From assembly GCF_003255815.1 (NCBI RefSeq), contig NC_037668.1:90499972-90563971 (forward strand): 64,000 bases of DNA. Direction: 5' to 3'. Below the pieces are notes generated by a model. The model was not told where the DNA came from. It searched no databases and was given only the letters and a program-made list of their open reading frames with translations. A program made the translations under genes and the position numbers. The stretch is from Theropithecus gelada. Taxonomy: Eukaryota > Chordata > Mammalia > Primates > Cercopithecidae. Each line of letters starts with the position of its first letter. The stretch's first letter is position 1. Positions 10,962-22,509 of the stretch are shown here, one piece after another.

Positions 10962-11846
10962 GACTAGAGGAGCGAGAAAAAGTGAAAATATTGAGATACT
11001 TTTGATAATCTTGAAAAGAAAGAGGTATCTTTCACCTGCTTGGGAGGGAAGAAAAGGTTGGAAAACCACACAGCATTTTAGAGGTGGAAATAAGGGAAGT
11101 TGAAGGAGCTTAATTCAGCATTTCATTTTCTCACTAAATATAATGATGTAAGGCTAGTATAGTAGTTTTTTGCCACTGTCTGACCAAAGGTGACCATCCT
11201 CTTTGTCGTATAATGTAACCTATCAAGCCATCAGCTATCTCATATCCATAAGTCCTGCCCACATGAAACGAGAGGGCCTCTACAGGACATGCATGCCAGG
11301 GACAGGAATCTTGGAGATCATCTTAGAACTGCCTACCACAGCCAGGTAAGGATGAGAATCTTGGATGTATGATCCCACATTGCTGGAACTGGTTCAGCCT
11401 ATGAACTAAGAGATAAGGCCTTGGAAGGGGAACTAGGGACTATATTGAAAACTTATCAAGAGATATGGAGAACCAAATGGGGAAGGTGCTGAAAGTCATA
11501 ATCCCTCTTGAAACAGAGTGAGCAGGGGACTGAAGATGAGAAAAATTGGGGTTTTAGTTCTGGTTCTGCCACAATCTTACTGTAAAATTTTGAGCAAATC
11601 ACAAACTTTCTGGGCCTCTCTTCAGCTGTAAAATAAAGGTGATGAAATTAGATGATTGCTAAGGTAAATGACATTTCTCTGTTACCATTATCATATGGTA
11701 CTGGTGCAAGTATAGGAAAAGAATTGTAGAATATTCTTTTTCCAAATATTTTAAAGATTTGCATTTGTTTGTTTGGGGACTACTTAGGCATAGCCTTGCT
11801 TAAAGGTAGGGAAAAGGTAGATGATTACCACTTAAGAATGCTGCCT
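10962..11846. other. Old sequence with an MLT1-like end and MIR-like text
   Basis: No gene is seen. About 11190-11340 resembles the end of an inverted MLT1-type LTR ('ggaatcttggagatcatctt', 'gaactgcctaccaca'). About 11545-11680 has weak MIR similarity ('ggttctgccacaatcttac', 'agctgtaaaataaagg'). The rest is unassigned. Confidence 0.45.
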
Positions 11847-12153
11847 GGCCGGGCGCGGTGGCTCAAGCCTGTAATCCCAGCACTTTGGGAGGCCGAGGCG
11901 GGTGGATCACGAGGTCAGGAGATCGAGACCATCCTGGCTAACATGGTGAAACCCCGTCTCTACTAAAAATACAAAAAACTAGCCGGGCGTGGTGGCGGGC
12001 GCCTGTAGTCCCAGCTACTCGGAGGCTGAGGCAGGAGAATGGCGTGAACCTGGGAGGCGGAGCTTGCAGTGAGCCGAGACCGCGCCACTGCACTCCAGCC
12101 TGGGTGACACAGCGCGAGACCCCGTCTCAAAAAAAAAAAAAAAAAAAAAAAAA
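11847..12153 (+). mobile_element. Young AluY, second subfamily
   Basis: The copy is near-consensus with 'ctactcggaggctgag' (one G short) and 'gacacagcgcgagac'. The copies at 17693 and 23347 share both. It is flanked by 'aagaatgctgcct' at 11834-11846 and 12154-12166. Confidence 0.96.
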
Positions 12154-12166
12154 AAGAATGCTGCCT

Positions 12167-12463
12167 GGCCAGGCATGGTGGCTCACGCCTGTAATCCCAG
12201 CAGTTTTGGGAGGCCGAGGCGGGTGAATCACCTGAGGTCGGGAGTTTGAGCCTGACCAACATGGAGAAACCCCGTCTCTACTAAAAATACAAAATTAGCT
12301 GGGCATGGTGGCACATGCCTGTAATCCCAGCTACTTGGGAAGCTGAGGCAGCAGAATCGCTGGAACCCGGGTGGCAGAGGTTGCTGTGAGCCGAGATTGC
12401 ACCATTGCACTCCAGCCTGGGCAACAAGAGCAAAACTCCATCTCAAAAAAAAAAAAAAAAAAA
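12167..12463 (+). mobile_element. AluS stacked directly downstream of an AluY
   Basis: It begins right after the second 'aagaatgctgcct' and is followed by 'ggaatgctgcc', so the same target sequence occurs three times around two Alus. The internal 'gcctgaccaacatgg' is AluS-like. Confidence 0.94.
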
Positions 12464-12536
12464 GGAATGCTGCCAAACCAATAATCATGTGATTCTGAAC
12501 TAGAATCATTTTGTACCTTAGCTCTGGTATTTGCTA

Positions 12537-12880
12537 ATTTGTTTATTTACTTTTTATTATTTAAAGAAATATTTGTTTGTTTGTTTGTTTATTTTGAGAC
12601 AGAGTCCTGCTCTGTCACCCAGCCTGGAGTGCATGGCATGTTCATGGCTCACTGCAACCTCACTCTCCTGAGCTCAAGCAATCCTCCTGCCCAAGCATCC
12701 AAGTAGCTGGGACTACGGACATGCACCGCCATGCCCTGCCTTGTCTCTACTTTTAATTTTTAGTAGAGACAAGGTCTCACTATGTTGCCCAGGCTGGTCT
12801 GGAACTCCTGGACTCAAGCGATCCTTCCGCCTTGGCCTCCCAAAGTCCTGGTGTTACAGGCGTGAGCCACTGCACCCAGC
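12537..12880 (-). mobile_element. Old Alu (AluJ type), minus strand
   Basis: A degenerate T-rich tail with (GTTT)n precedes 'gagacagagtcctgctctg'. 'tcgatccttccgcc'-type text and 'ctatgttgcccaggctgg' fit AluJ. It is flanked by 'ctggtatttgct' on both sides. Confidence 0.88.
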
Positions 12881-13214
12881 CTGGTATTTGCTGTTTTAAT
12901 CTATCTGCAATTTGTTTTAGTTCTCTGCTTTTTTGACTGTTTTAGCTTTATTACATCACATGACTGTTTTTCCAAAGGTGGGATAGTCTGTCAAGTCCAT
13001 TCTGAATCAGATTCTGACTCTGCTTTTGTCCCTGCTTCTAGATCTAATAAATTACCCAATATCTCTTAATTTTACCTTCTCTACTTCTCAGAGATTATAA
13101 TAGATACTTGTGAAGTATCTATTCGTGAAAATAATTGATTCCACAAAAATAGTTTTTAAAGCTACAAGTAGAAATAATTTAAATATCGCTATAAAAGTTC
13201 ATTTTATTTGGCAT

Positions 13215-13402
13215 GTTTTTTCAAAGTTTTTCTTTTAAGAGAATGGGGTCTTGCTGTGTTGCCCAGACTAGAGTCCGTTGGCTATTCACGAGTGCTATGA
13301 TTATAGCACACTGCAGCCTAGAACTCCTGGGCTCAAGTGATTCTCCTGCCTCAGCCTCCTGAGTAGCTAGGACTATGGGCGTGTGCCACCATGCCTAGCC
13401 AG
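13215..13402 (-). mobile_element. Alu monomer / truncated AluJ, minus strand
   Basis: 'ggggtcttgctgtgttgccc', 'ctgcagcctagaactcctgg' and 'gtgccaccatgcctagcc' give one Alu arm only. 12881-13214 upstream is unassigned. Confidence 0.82.
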
Positions 13403-13407
13403 AGGTG

Positions 13408-13719
13408 TTTTTTTGTTTGTTTGTTTGTTTGTTTGTTTTGAGACAGAGTCTTGCTCTTGTCACCCGGGCTGGAGTGCAATGGCGCCATCTTGGCTCACTG
13501 CAACCGCCGCCTCCTGGATTCAAGCAATTCTCCTGCCTCAGCCTCCTGAGTAGCTGGGATTACAGATGTGCACCACTATGCCCAGCTAATTTTTGTATTT
13601 TTAGTAGAGACAGGGTTTCACCATGTTGGCCAGGCTGATCTCCAACTCCGACCTCATGATCTGCCTGCCTTGGCCTCCTAAAGTGCTGGGATTACAGGCG
13701 TGAGCCACCACGCTAGGCC
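13408..13719 (-). mobile_element. AluS, minus strand
   Basis: A (GTTT)n tail is followed by the inverted full-length Alu body, ending 'gagccaccacgctaggcc'. It lies just beside the preceding monomer. 13720-13995 is unassigned. Confidence 0.93.
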
Positions 13720-13995
13720 CAAAGTATTTTTTAATACAAGAATCACCTAGCCAGTCCTTTAAGTTTGTCAGCTCTGTAAGTTTGCATACTTTTACTGTAT
13801 TATGTACTTATAAATCATGGATCTGGAAGGAACCTGGGAGCTTATCTGATTCAATTCAAGCAACATGAAATGGTTTCAACTAAAACCACCCAGGAAGTGG
13901 CCAAACTGGGCACAAAACTATGGTCTCTGTATTCTATTCAAGTACTGTTGTCATAACTACATGGAATCCATTCATCATTGACTTACTGAATACAT

Positions 13996-14308
13996 TGTTG
14001 TTGTTGTTGTTATTGTTGTAGTTTTTGATACGGCGTCTTGCTCTGTCACCCAGGCTGGAGTGCAGTGGCACGATCTCAGTGCACTGCAGCCTTGACCCCC
14101 TGGGCTCAAGCGATCCTCCCACCTCACCCTCCCCGATAGCTGCGGCTACAGGCATATGCCACCATGCCCAACTAATTTTTTTATTTTTAGTATAGTCATG
14201 GTTTCACCATGTTACCCAGGCTGATCTCAAACTCCTAGGCTCAAGCAGTTCACCTGCCTCAGCCTCCCAAAGTGCTGAGATTACAGGCATGAGCCGCAAC
14301 ATCCAGCC
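13996..14308 (-). mobile_element. AluJ-type, minus strand
   Basis: A (TTG)n tail precedes an old Alu body with 'cactgcagccttgaccccct' (AluJ wording), ending 'gcaacatccagcc'. Confidence 0.9.
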
Positions 14309-14318
14309 ATGAGTAAAT

Positions 14319-14610
14319 TTTATTTTATTTTTTTGACAGTCTTACTCTTGCCCAGGATGGAGGGCAGTGGCATGATCTCGGCTCACTGCAGCCTCCACCT
14401 CCTGGGTTCAAGCAATTCTCCTGCCTCAGCCTCCCAAATAGCTAGGATTACAGGCGCCCACCACCACACCTGGCTAATTTTTGTATTTTTAGTAGAGATG
14501 GGGATTAACCATGTTGGCCAGGCTGATCTCGAACTCTTGCACCTCAGGTGATCCACCCGCCTTGCCCTCCCAAAGTGTTGGAATCACAGGTGTGAGCCAC
14601 TGTGCCCAGC
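14319..14610 (-). mobile_element. AluS, minus strand, stacked beside an AluJ
   Basis: An inverted Alu ends 'gagccactgtgcccagc'. 'tgagtaaat' occurs on both sides, so it inserted next to the AluJ. Confidence 0.92.
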
Positions 14611-15411
14611 TGAGTAAATATTTTTTAAGTGCTACTGTGTTCCAGGGTTTGTGCCAGGGCCTGGTGATAGACCTGTGAATGAGAAAATAGGTCTTGCCAT
14701 CCAGGAAGTAACAGTTAATAGGGAAGGGGAGTGGGGAGGGAAGTAGACAAGTAAACCAGCAATTCTTTGATAAACATATGCACAGAATACTTTGGGAGTA
14801 CATAAGAGGATACTGTAACTGACTCTTGGGTGGTCAAGAAGAACTTCCAAGGAGAGATGCCCTGAATCCTGACAAGTAGAAACTAGCTAACCAGGGAAAC
14901 TAGAAAGGGTGGAGAATGGACATTCTGGGCAGAGCAAATCACATGTCCAGATGCACAGATACACTGAAGTACAAGAGCTTGGCTTGTTCTGTGGAACTGC
15001 AAATGGTTCTGCATGGTTGGAGCTTGGAATACAAGGTAGGGAGCGATTAGAAATAAGATTAGAGATAAGGCAGAGGTCAGTTTATGAAGGGTTTGGCATG
15101 CCGGGCTAAGGAATATAAAGTACACGCTGAAGGAAATGGCATGGGAAGTGGAGGGTGGCAGGGAATAATATAATCACATTTGAATTTGACAATGATTAAT
15201 CCGAATTTAAGGAAGAAAATAGGTTGAAGCGAAGTTAAAAGTAGGGGCAGGAAGACTGATCAGAAGGCTGTTGCATTAATCTAAGAGTATTAATCTATAG
15301 ATTTGGTTACTGTAACAGAAACTCAAATAACAGTGGTTTGTACAAGATAAAACTTCTTTCCTCACCTAACAGGCTGAGCATAAGCAATCCAGGGCTGGTA
15401 TAGCAGTTCAA

Positions 15412-15432
15412 GTGAGCCACCATGCCCAGCCC
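15412..15432 (-). mobile_element. Isolated 20-base Alu 5' end
   Basis: 'gtgagccaccatgcccagcc' is the inverted first 20 bases of an Alu, with no Alu body beside it. Retroposition normally loses the 5' end, not the 3' end, so a later deletion is the simplest explanation. Confidence 0.6.
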
Positions 15433-15871
15433 CCATTAGCCAGAATTTAGACACATGAACATTGTGTAGCTGCAAGGATAGCTAGAAAATTTTATTTTGT
15501 CAGGCCATGTGCCCAGTTTAAACACAGGGATTTATTACCATAGACAAAGGGCAGCATGAACTTTAGGGCTACTAGCAAGCTTCTATCATACTAACTAAGA
15601 AAAGAAAAAGACCTAAACTGAAGTAGTGGCAGTGACATGGGCCAGTTTTGAGAATTGGGAAGTTGAGTTGATAGGACTTGGCTATGGATTAGAAAGACAG
15701 GTGAGGGCCGAGATGGTGTCAGACATACCCAGGTTTCTGACTTGGGCACCTGGAGGGATAATGGCGAATAACATTTACTGAGCAAGAGCACAGAAGAGAG
15801 AGAAGAGATTTAGGGAATAAGTGAATATAATTCAGTTTTGCACAAGCTGAGTTTAAAGCGTATGTAAGACA

Positions 15872-16172
15872 GGCCGGGCATGGTGGCTCACTCCTGTAAT
15901 CCCAGCACTCTTTGAGGCCAAGATAGGTGGATCACTTGAGGTCAGGAGTTTGAGACCAACCTGGCCAATATGGTGAAACCCTGTCTCTACTAAAAATACA
16001 AAAGTTAGCTGGGCATGGTGGCACATGCTTGTAATTTCAGCTACTCAGGAGGCTGAGGCAGGAGAATCACTTGAACCTGGGAGGCAGAGGTTGCAGTGAG
16101 CCGAGATCATGCCACTGCACTCCAGTCTGAGCAACAGAGCAAGACTCCGTCTCAAAAACAAAAATAAATAAA
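15872..16172 (+). mobile_element. AluS
   Basis: A full-length Alu with 'gagaccaacctggccaatat'. It is flanked by near-matching 'aaagcgtatgtaagaca' and 'gaagtgtatgcaagaca'. Confidence 0.93.
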
Positions 16173-16474
16173 ATGAAGTGTATGCAAGACATTCAGACAG
16201 AAATGTCCAGTAGACTGACTTTGGAATCATCAGCATGTACAGAGTGTAAGAGCAGATGTTACTTAAGGTATGAGAGAAGACAGAATGGGTCAACTGAGAA
16301 AAAGAAGAAAAGGCTGAGGAGAGGAACCAGATTTTTAAAGACAAAAGTGGAGAAGGGATCCCAAAGAGGGGGATAAGTAGAAAGGACAATGGAAGTAGGA
16401 AAATGTGGAGATGTATCATAGAAGCCAACAGAAGAGAGCTTTTCAAGACGAAGGAACAATAAAACTTATTCAGT

Positions 16475-16754
16475 GCTGGGCGCAGTGGCTCACACCTGTA
16501 ATCCCAGCACTTTGGGAGGCCAAGGTGGGTGGATCACCTGAGGTCAAGAGTTCGAGACCAGCCTGCCCAACATAGTGAAACTCCATCTCTACTAAAAATA
16601 TAAAAATTAGCTGGGCGTGCTGGCAGGCACCTGTCATCCAATCTACTCGGGAGGCTGAGGCAGGAGAATCACTTGAACCCAGGAGGTGGAGGTTGCAGTG
16701 AGCTGAGATCATGCCACTGCACCCCAGCCTGGATGACATAGTGAGACTCTATCT

Positions 16755-16786
<32 letters not shown>
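16475..16786 (+). mobile_element. AluS
   Basis: A full-length Alu with a pure A tail of about 30 bases. The flanks 'acttattcag' and 'atttgttcag' form a diverged target duplication. Confidence 0.93.
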
Positions 16787-16790
<4 letters not shown>

Positions 16791-16904
16791 TTCAGGAGCA
16801 CTGTGAAAGATATTCCCAGAAAAAAAAGAAAAAAAAAATGATGCAAAAGCTAGAGATTTCTATTGGTAAGATGATTTAGCCATTTGCTAGAGTAAGGGAA
16901 CCTA

Positions 16905-17020
16905 AATGAGGGCAATAATGGCACCTATTTTACTGATTGTTGAAAGGATAAGATTAAATAATTCAGGGACTTAACACGTAGTAAGGCCTCAGTAAAGATT
17001 AGCTATTTCTGCTGTTGTTT
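16905..17020 (+). repeat. MIR SINE fragment
   Basis: 'ggcacctattttactgattg', 'gaaaggataagattaaata' and 'agtaaggcctcagtaaa' fit the 3' half of MIR. Confidence 0.65.
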
Positions 17021-17108
17021 TTATGATTAGGATTGTTTAAAAATCTGTTTAATAACTACCTATACTTTACTTCCTATCCCCTATCTCTTCCTCCTGCTCC
17101 TGCTTACT

Positions 17109-17250
17109 TTTTTTTTTTTTTCTCCAGAGAGAGGGTCTAGCTATATTACCCAGGCTGGATTCGAACTCCTGGGCTCAAGGGATCCTCCTACCTCAGCCTC
17201 CCTCATAGCAGGGACACACCACTACCCAGCTGCACACCACTACCCAGCTC
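17109..17250 (-). mobile_element. Alu monomer fragment, minus strand
   Basis: A T tail, 'gagggtctagctatattacc', 'ctgggctcaagggatcctcc' and 'tacctcagcctccc' fit one Alu arm. It ends in a local duplication of 'caccactacccagct' (17217-17247). From 17251 to 17585 no repeat is recognised, apart from a short tandem duplication of 'gtgaataatgcctaatc' at about 17284-17325. Confidence 0.75.
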
Positions 17251-17584
17251 CCTTCTTCATGTCTTACCTGTCCTTATTATCACAGTGAATAATGCCTAAT
17301 CTATTAGTGAATAATGCCTAATCGATTAAGAGGCATGTGAAAAACCTAAACTCTTTCCATTTGCAACCCTTTTGGTATGGTCAAGTCGGTGGATCTGGCT
17401 ATCATACAAACTCAAATCAACTACTACAAATTCAGATTGGCTGAGCAGATTCCAGCCATTTTAAAAGCTTGTCTCTGCTGTATCCTGTATCTTTCTGCAT
17501 TTAGATGTAACTTCACTGTGGGTGTCCTTATGGTATATGTTTTTATGAGACATCAAACTTACTAAGAGTACTTTACAGCATAGT

Positions 17585-18100
17585 ATTTATGAACTTAGGG
17601 GTCAGAATTAAGACACTGTTACTATGTCACCTTGAGAATTTTGTTTAACTTCACAACACTTCAGTTTCCTGATCAGTTAAATAATTATGATAGGCCGGGC
17701 GCGGTGGCTCAAGCCTGTAATCCCAGCACTTTGGGAGGCCGAGGCGGGTGGATCACGAGGTCAGGAGATCGAGACCATCCTGGCTAACATGGTGAAACCC
17801 CGTCTCTACTAAAAATACAAAAAACTAGCTGGGCGTGGTGGCGGGCGCCTGTAGTCCCAGCTACTCGGAGGCTGAGGCAGGAGAATGGCGTGAACCTGAG
17901 AGGCGGAGCTTGCAGTGAGCCGAGATCGCGCCACTGCACTCCAGCCTGGGTGACACAGCGCGAGACTCTGTCTCAAAAAAAAAAAAAAAAAAAAAATTAT
18001 GATAATACAAGAGATAGTAGCATCACAGGGCTATAATGGGGCCTAAATAGATAATGTATATAAAGTATTTATCACAGTGCCTGGTACAGATGTTAGCTTC
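17585..18100 (+). repeat. MIR SINE split by AluY
   Basis: 'ttcctgatcagttaaataa' before the Alu and 'gatagtagcatcacagggct', 'cacagtgcctggtaca' after it form one MIR. The AluY 17693-17995 lies between, with 'aattatgata' repeated at both joints. Confidence 0.78.
17693..17995 (+). mobile_element. Young AluY, second subfamily
   Basis: It shares 'ctactcggaggctgag' and 'gacacagcgcgagac' with the copies at 11847 and 23347. The target duplication is 'aattatgata'. Confidence 0.96.
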
Positions 18101-18724
18101 TGTTACTACTCTGATTCTAGCCTCCCCAATTCTCATTCTTTTTTGGGGGTTGCGGAGGAGTTCACTGTGCTATTTGCTATATTTCAAGCCTCAAAAGACA
18201 ATGAAGTTCCCAAATGCTTTTCAAGGCAGAACAAATATAAATAATGATTCTCACACCAAATGTGTGCAAAGTTCAAATATTGCATTAATGGTGCTTTTTA
18301 TTGTGCAAATGGTACAACCCATCATGTCCTTTCTGTGTCAGGAAGAACATGGATGGGAACAGAAGGATATTTGAAATCCTACCCTCTGTGTAAATCAGTG
18401 TCTGTGAATTTTTCCCTTATTAATACTGATTTATTTACTCTTTCTGGTCTATCTGCTCTTTCCCTATCTTAACCTTTATGATAAAAACATATATTTGAAC
18501 ACCCACTTTGTGCCTAGTATTTTGCTCCATTCTAGTAATTCAGCGGTAAATATGGCTGAGTAATGTAGAAGATCACCATATGCAGAGGTGCATAAACTGA
18601 AAACTGAAGAATAGCTAGGAGTCGGCAAGGTGAAGCTACATGCTGTGACCTTAGATTCAGTTCTCTCTTCTGTGGCCAATAAATCTGCTGTGTTCTATGA
18701 ACAGCAGCTGTGGTCCATTCTCTT

Positions 18725-18910
18725 TTTGTGACTTTCGTGTGGCAAGTTACTTTACTTCTCTGAGCCTCAGTTTCTTTATCTGTATAATAGAAATAATATC
18801 TACCTCACTGAGTTAATTGTAAGGATCAAATTAAATATATATGCAGTAAAGCACTTTCTGTAGTGTTTGGCACATGGGAAGAGTTCAATAGGTAGAAGAT
18901 ATTATTAATA
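18725..18910 (+). repeat. MIR SINE
   Basis: 'ggcaagttactttacttctc', 'gagcctcagtttctttatc' and 'gtgtttggcacatgggaag' follow the MIR consensus through most of its length. Confidence 0.85.
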
Positions 18911-19608
18911 GTTTAAGGAAAGCAATTGGTGAGTGATTTTTAGAAATGTTCATATTTCTAAATCAAACCCGAGAAATTAATGCTACATATAGGCATAATG
19001 CAGAGAGGTTCTCTTTTGCAGGATTAATCATCATAGTGAAAACCTTGAAACAGTCTAAGTGTCCAACAAAATTATTCACTTTGAAGTGTGTAAAAAGCAA
19101 TGTTTTATGGCATGCCTTTTGAGGCATTAAGATCATCTCTATAATAGTATCACTCTTATTTATTTGCTTTCTGACAGCAGTCTATCTTGAGTAGAAAAGG
19201 ATAGAATAACAGCGTGTGCCATGGATAGCACATGGAGAGGTGTCTCACAAGGAAATGTCATCTTGCGTCTTTTTAGGGAAAATTTGGGAACTTGGGAGCT
19301 GGTTCTTTTTTTGCCTCGTGGTTCCATATTAACTCTTTTAAACTGTTCTGTAAAAATGAATATGTGCCCTTTAGATATATTTTTTTTCTGTTACAGCTGG
19401 CCGTTAAGTTTTGTCAGTAGAGGGTGGTGATGGGGAGACTTTGCAGGAGGACGTGAGTTTTCCTTCCTGGTCCATGTGATCCCTCAGCAGATCCTACAGC
19501 ACTCCCAGCTTCTCTAGTGCCTGGCTTCTGCATCCAGAAGTCATCAGCTTCCCCCGGAATTGTGTGAAGCCCTCTGGTGAAATTTTCCCAGCAACCCAGA
19601 GGGTGAAT

Positions 19609-19685
19609 TTCTAGTGACCCCGTTCCAGCAAGCTTCTTTCAATTTCTGGCGAGTTCTAGTGACCCCGTTCCAGCAAGCTTCTTTC
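19609..19685 (+). repeat. Two-copy tandem duplication, 32-base identical units
   Basis: The units at 19609-19640 and 19654-19685 are identical over 32 bases ('ttctagtgaccccgttccag' onward), with a period of 45 bases. Perfect identity suggests a recent event or selection-free recent slippage. Confidence 0.92.
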
Positions 19686-20954
19686 TACCTGTGCTGCACC
19701 ACAGTGACTTATCTGCCATCCATTGAGCCACAGTGGTGCCCTCTCCAAGAAAGTCAAAATCTTAGCCATGTGGGATGGAGGTGGGGTTATCCTTGGCAAG
19801 CTCTCTCAGGCCTAGCAGTAGCTCTTCATATCTGCTATTTCTATATTTTAATTCTCTTTACTTCTTTACCACTAGCTAATCCCATCTTACTCTCATCTCC
19901 TTCTTTATATCAAATTTATATTGAACTTGCCCTCCTTGAATTACTGTGTAATTTTCTCTCTCCTAATTGGATCCAGACTGATTCACCACAGCTCTAGACA
20001 AAGCTGTCTTTATATTAGGAGAATCATGGATAAGAAACAAGGAAATAGAATGCTCCTGGAATATGTGATTTTGGAGTCATTCAAGACCTAATATTCCTTT
20101 GTGGGATAGGTGCTAGGGCTCTCCAACTGGAGGAAGGTAGTTAGAGGTGCTGCCAGCTGGAGCTGAAACCTACTGGAGACACTTACATATTCAGAGACTA
20201 GTGCAGGCTGAAGCTGGCTACCAGCAGTTGTCTCCCTTCTGCCTTCATGGTGACTCTATTATTCCCTCACCTTCAAGGCTTCCCTTGTTGTTCAGTTTTT
20301 GCCAAGTCTCAGAAAAATAAAAATTACGAGGTCACTCTACTCAAAGAGTGGCTTTCCACTTCTGTTTACCAACTTGTGCTTCTCATATCTCCCTGGAAAC
20401 TAGGAATCAACTTGGCCCTAGATCACAGGTGATAAAACCCTACTTCCTATGGGTACATCCTAGGCAAGCACCCATGAAGCCTCCTTTAGAAATACTGTGT
20501 CATTTCAGATTGTATCTAATGTTCCTGGAGTTAAAATATAAGCAATGAATATGCCTTGCTTTGGGGTATCTAGCACTGATTACCTTCTTACAGCATCATA
20601 GTTACTCTCTTTGGAAACCCTTTCCTCAATCTCAATCCATGTCATGGGACTTATCCTACTCTTAGCTCTAGGAATTTGTGAAATCTGACAGATCAGAATG
20701 TCACATCCTCTGGTCACAGTTATTGATAATTGGCTCAAGGAGAGTCACAGGATCCAGTACAGACCAATGAATATCAAGAGCAAGAGTTTTTCTGGAACTT
20801 TTAGGAACAATGCTCTTTTACTGTATTTGTTAAGCTTACGGGGTATAAGGTGTGCTATCTTGCCTCCCAGTGGCTAAAGCCAACAGAGACAAAAGCAGAG
20901 TGAAACAATAGTGAGAAATATCATCCAGATGTATTGTTATAGCCTGCAATGTCT

Positions 20955-21270
20955 GGTATAGTAGCCACTAGGCACATGTGGCTATTGAGTACTTGAGAGG
21001 TGGCTAGTCTAAATTGAGATGTGTGGTAAGCATAAAATTACACTGGGTTTCAAAGATTTAGTATGAATAAAATAATCTAAAATTTATCATTAATTTTATA
21101 TTGATTACATGTTGGAATGATATGTTGGATATATTGTGCTAAATAAAACATTAGAAAAATTAATTTTATCTACTTTTTTCTTTTTTATATGCCAAATAAA
21201 ATATTTAAAATTATACATGTGTTTCACATTTGTGGCTTGCATTGTATTTATATTGAATAGCATTGGTTTG
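20955..21270 (-). mobile_element. hAT-type nonautonomous DNA transposon (MER1 group)
   Basis: 'ggtatagtagccactaggca', 'catgtggctattgagtactt', 'ttagtatgaataaaataat' and 'tttcacatttgtggcttgca' match the same common hAT-Charlie repeat as at 6226, here longer and AT-rich in the middle. Confidence 0.68.
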
Positions 21271-21424
21271 AGCACTTAGATCCAGCCATGCACGCCTAAA
21301 GTTATAAAACTCTGAACTAATATAGGCCAGTAAATACACATTTTTGCTTGTGCTATTTCTTTATATCAGGGGTTGAATTTTTGATACTGTCCACCAAAAG
21401 AGTTCTAATTAATATATTAGCTAA

Positions 21425-21688
21425 GGCCAGGTGTGGTGCCTCACGCCTGTAATCCCAGTACTTTGGGAGGCTGAGACAGGCAGATCACGTGAGGTCAGGA
21501 GTTCAAGACCAGCCTGGCCAAAAATACAAAAATTAGCTGGGCATGGTCGCAGGCACCTGTAATCCCAGCTGCTCGGGAGGCTGAGGCAGGAGAATCAATT
21601 GAACCCGGGAGGTGGAGGTTGCAGTGAGCCAAGATTGCCCCATTGCACTCCAGCCTGGGCACCAAGAGCAAAACTCCATCTCAAAAAA
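21425..21688 (+). mobile_element. AluS with internal deletion
   Basis: The Alu is complete at both ends but joins 'gcctggccaaa' directly to 'aatacaaaaattagc', losing about 25 bases of the left arm. A (TA)n microsatellite grows from its tail (21690-21722). Confidence 0.92.
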
Positions 21689-21950
21689 TATATATATACA
21701 TATGTGTTTATATATATATATAGTAAAAGAATTAGTTCAGCAAATATGTCATCCCAAACCTATTTTTCCCCCAGGCGGAAATTGGAGAAGATGCTAAAAA
21801 AAAAAACAGTCTGAAAACCTTATTCCTTTGGAGCCAATAGGAGCATTTTGATTAGGCAATATTGCTTAAGGGTAGGGGGAAAATCACTTTATTTTATTAT
21901 GTCAGTGTCAGAAACCTAACTGAATCCAGTTATTAAAGTATCCCTGGTTG

Positions 21951-22253
21951 GCCGGGCGCGGTGGCTCAAGCCTGTAATCCCAGCACTTTGGGAGGCCGAG
22001 ACGGGCGGATCACAAGGTCAGGAGATCGAGACCATCCTGGTTAACACGGTGAAACCCCGTCTCTACTAAAAAAATACAAAAAACTAGCCGGGCGAGGTGG
22101 CAGGCGCCTGTAGTCCCAGCTACTCGGGAGGCTGAGCCAGGAGAATGGTGTAAACCCGGGAGGCGGAGCTTGCAGTGAGCTGAGATCTGGCCACTGCACT
22201 CCAGCCTGGGCGACAGAGCTAGACTCCGTCTCAAAAAAAAAAAAAAAAAAAAA
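21951..22253 (+). mobile_element. Young AluY, Old World monkey type
   Basis: 'actagccgggcgaggtggc' and 'gagatctggccactgcac' are present. A perfect 16-base duplication 'aaagtatccctggttg' flanks it. Confidence 0.96.
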
Positions 22254-22509
22254 AAAGTATCCCTGGTTGTCTATATTGACCAAATAGATGTATAATATTA
22301 ATACTTGTTTTCAGCCATTTCTTTGATGTCTTGCATTATGGGTGAGCATTCCAGTCTAAAAGAATTTCCTCTCTGGCTTGGGCTGATTCCTAAAATGAAC
22401 CCTTCATAATAGAATGTTGAAGCATGGAGTTCTTATAATCTACAAACTGCTCATTAGAGCTTTGCAAAAACATGCAGTTTCCACTTGTCAGCACAAAAGA
22501 ATTGTTTTC

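Larger units (their letters stand above)
14611..16474 (+). repeat. Long ancient mammalian repeat, nested insertions
   Basis: Phrases such as 'ttccagggtttgtgccagg', 'ccatccaggaagtaacagt', 'gggcagagcaaatcacatg', 'cagaaggctgttgcattaat' and 'gaatcatcagcatgtaca' follow one long ancient repeat in plus orientation. Another old element (about 15270-15590) and an AluS (15872-16172) interrupt it. There is no gene; the 80-residue antisense frame near 14883 lies wholly inside the repeat. The family is not named. Confidence 0.55.
18101..20954. other. Repeat-poor stretch, no gene established
   Basis: One MIR lies at about 18725-18910. The remainder is old sequence. Frames at 18054-18374 and 19614-19997 (106 and 127 residues) have no motif I recognise, lack supporting splice or start context, and the second spans a tandem duplication. 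An ancient repeat may underlie 19440-20000. Confidence 0.45.

Noticed and set aside
19609..19685. CRISPR-like repeat/spacer pattern
   Set aside because: Only two units with a 13-base interval, in primate DNA; it is a simple tandem duplication.
19614..19997. 127-residue plus-strand open frame
   Set aside because: It contains a tandem duplication and then hydrophobic low-complexity text with no recognisable family.
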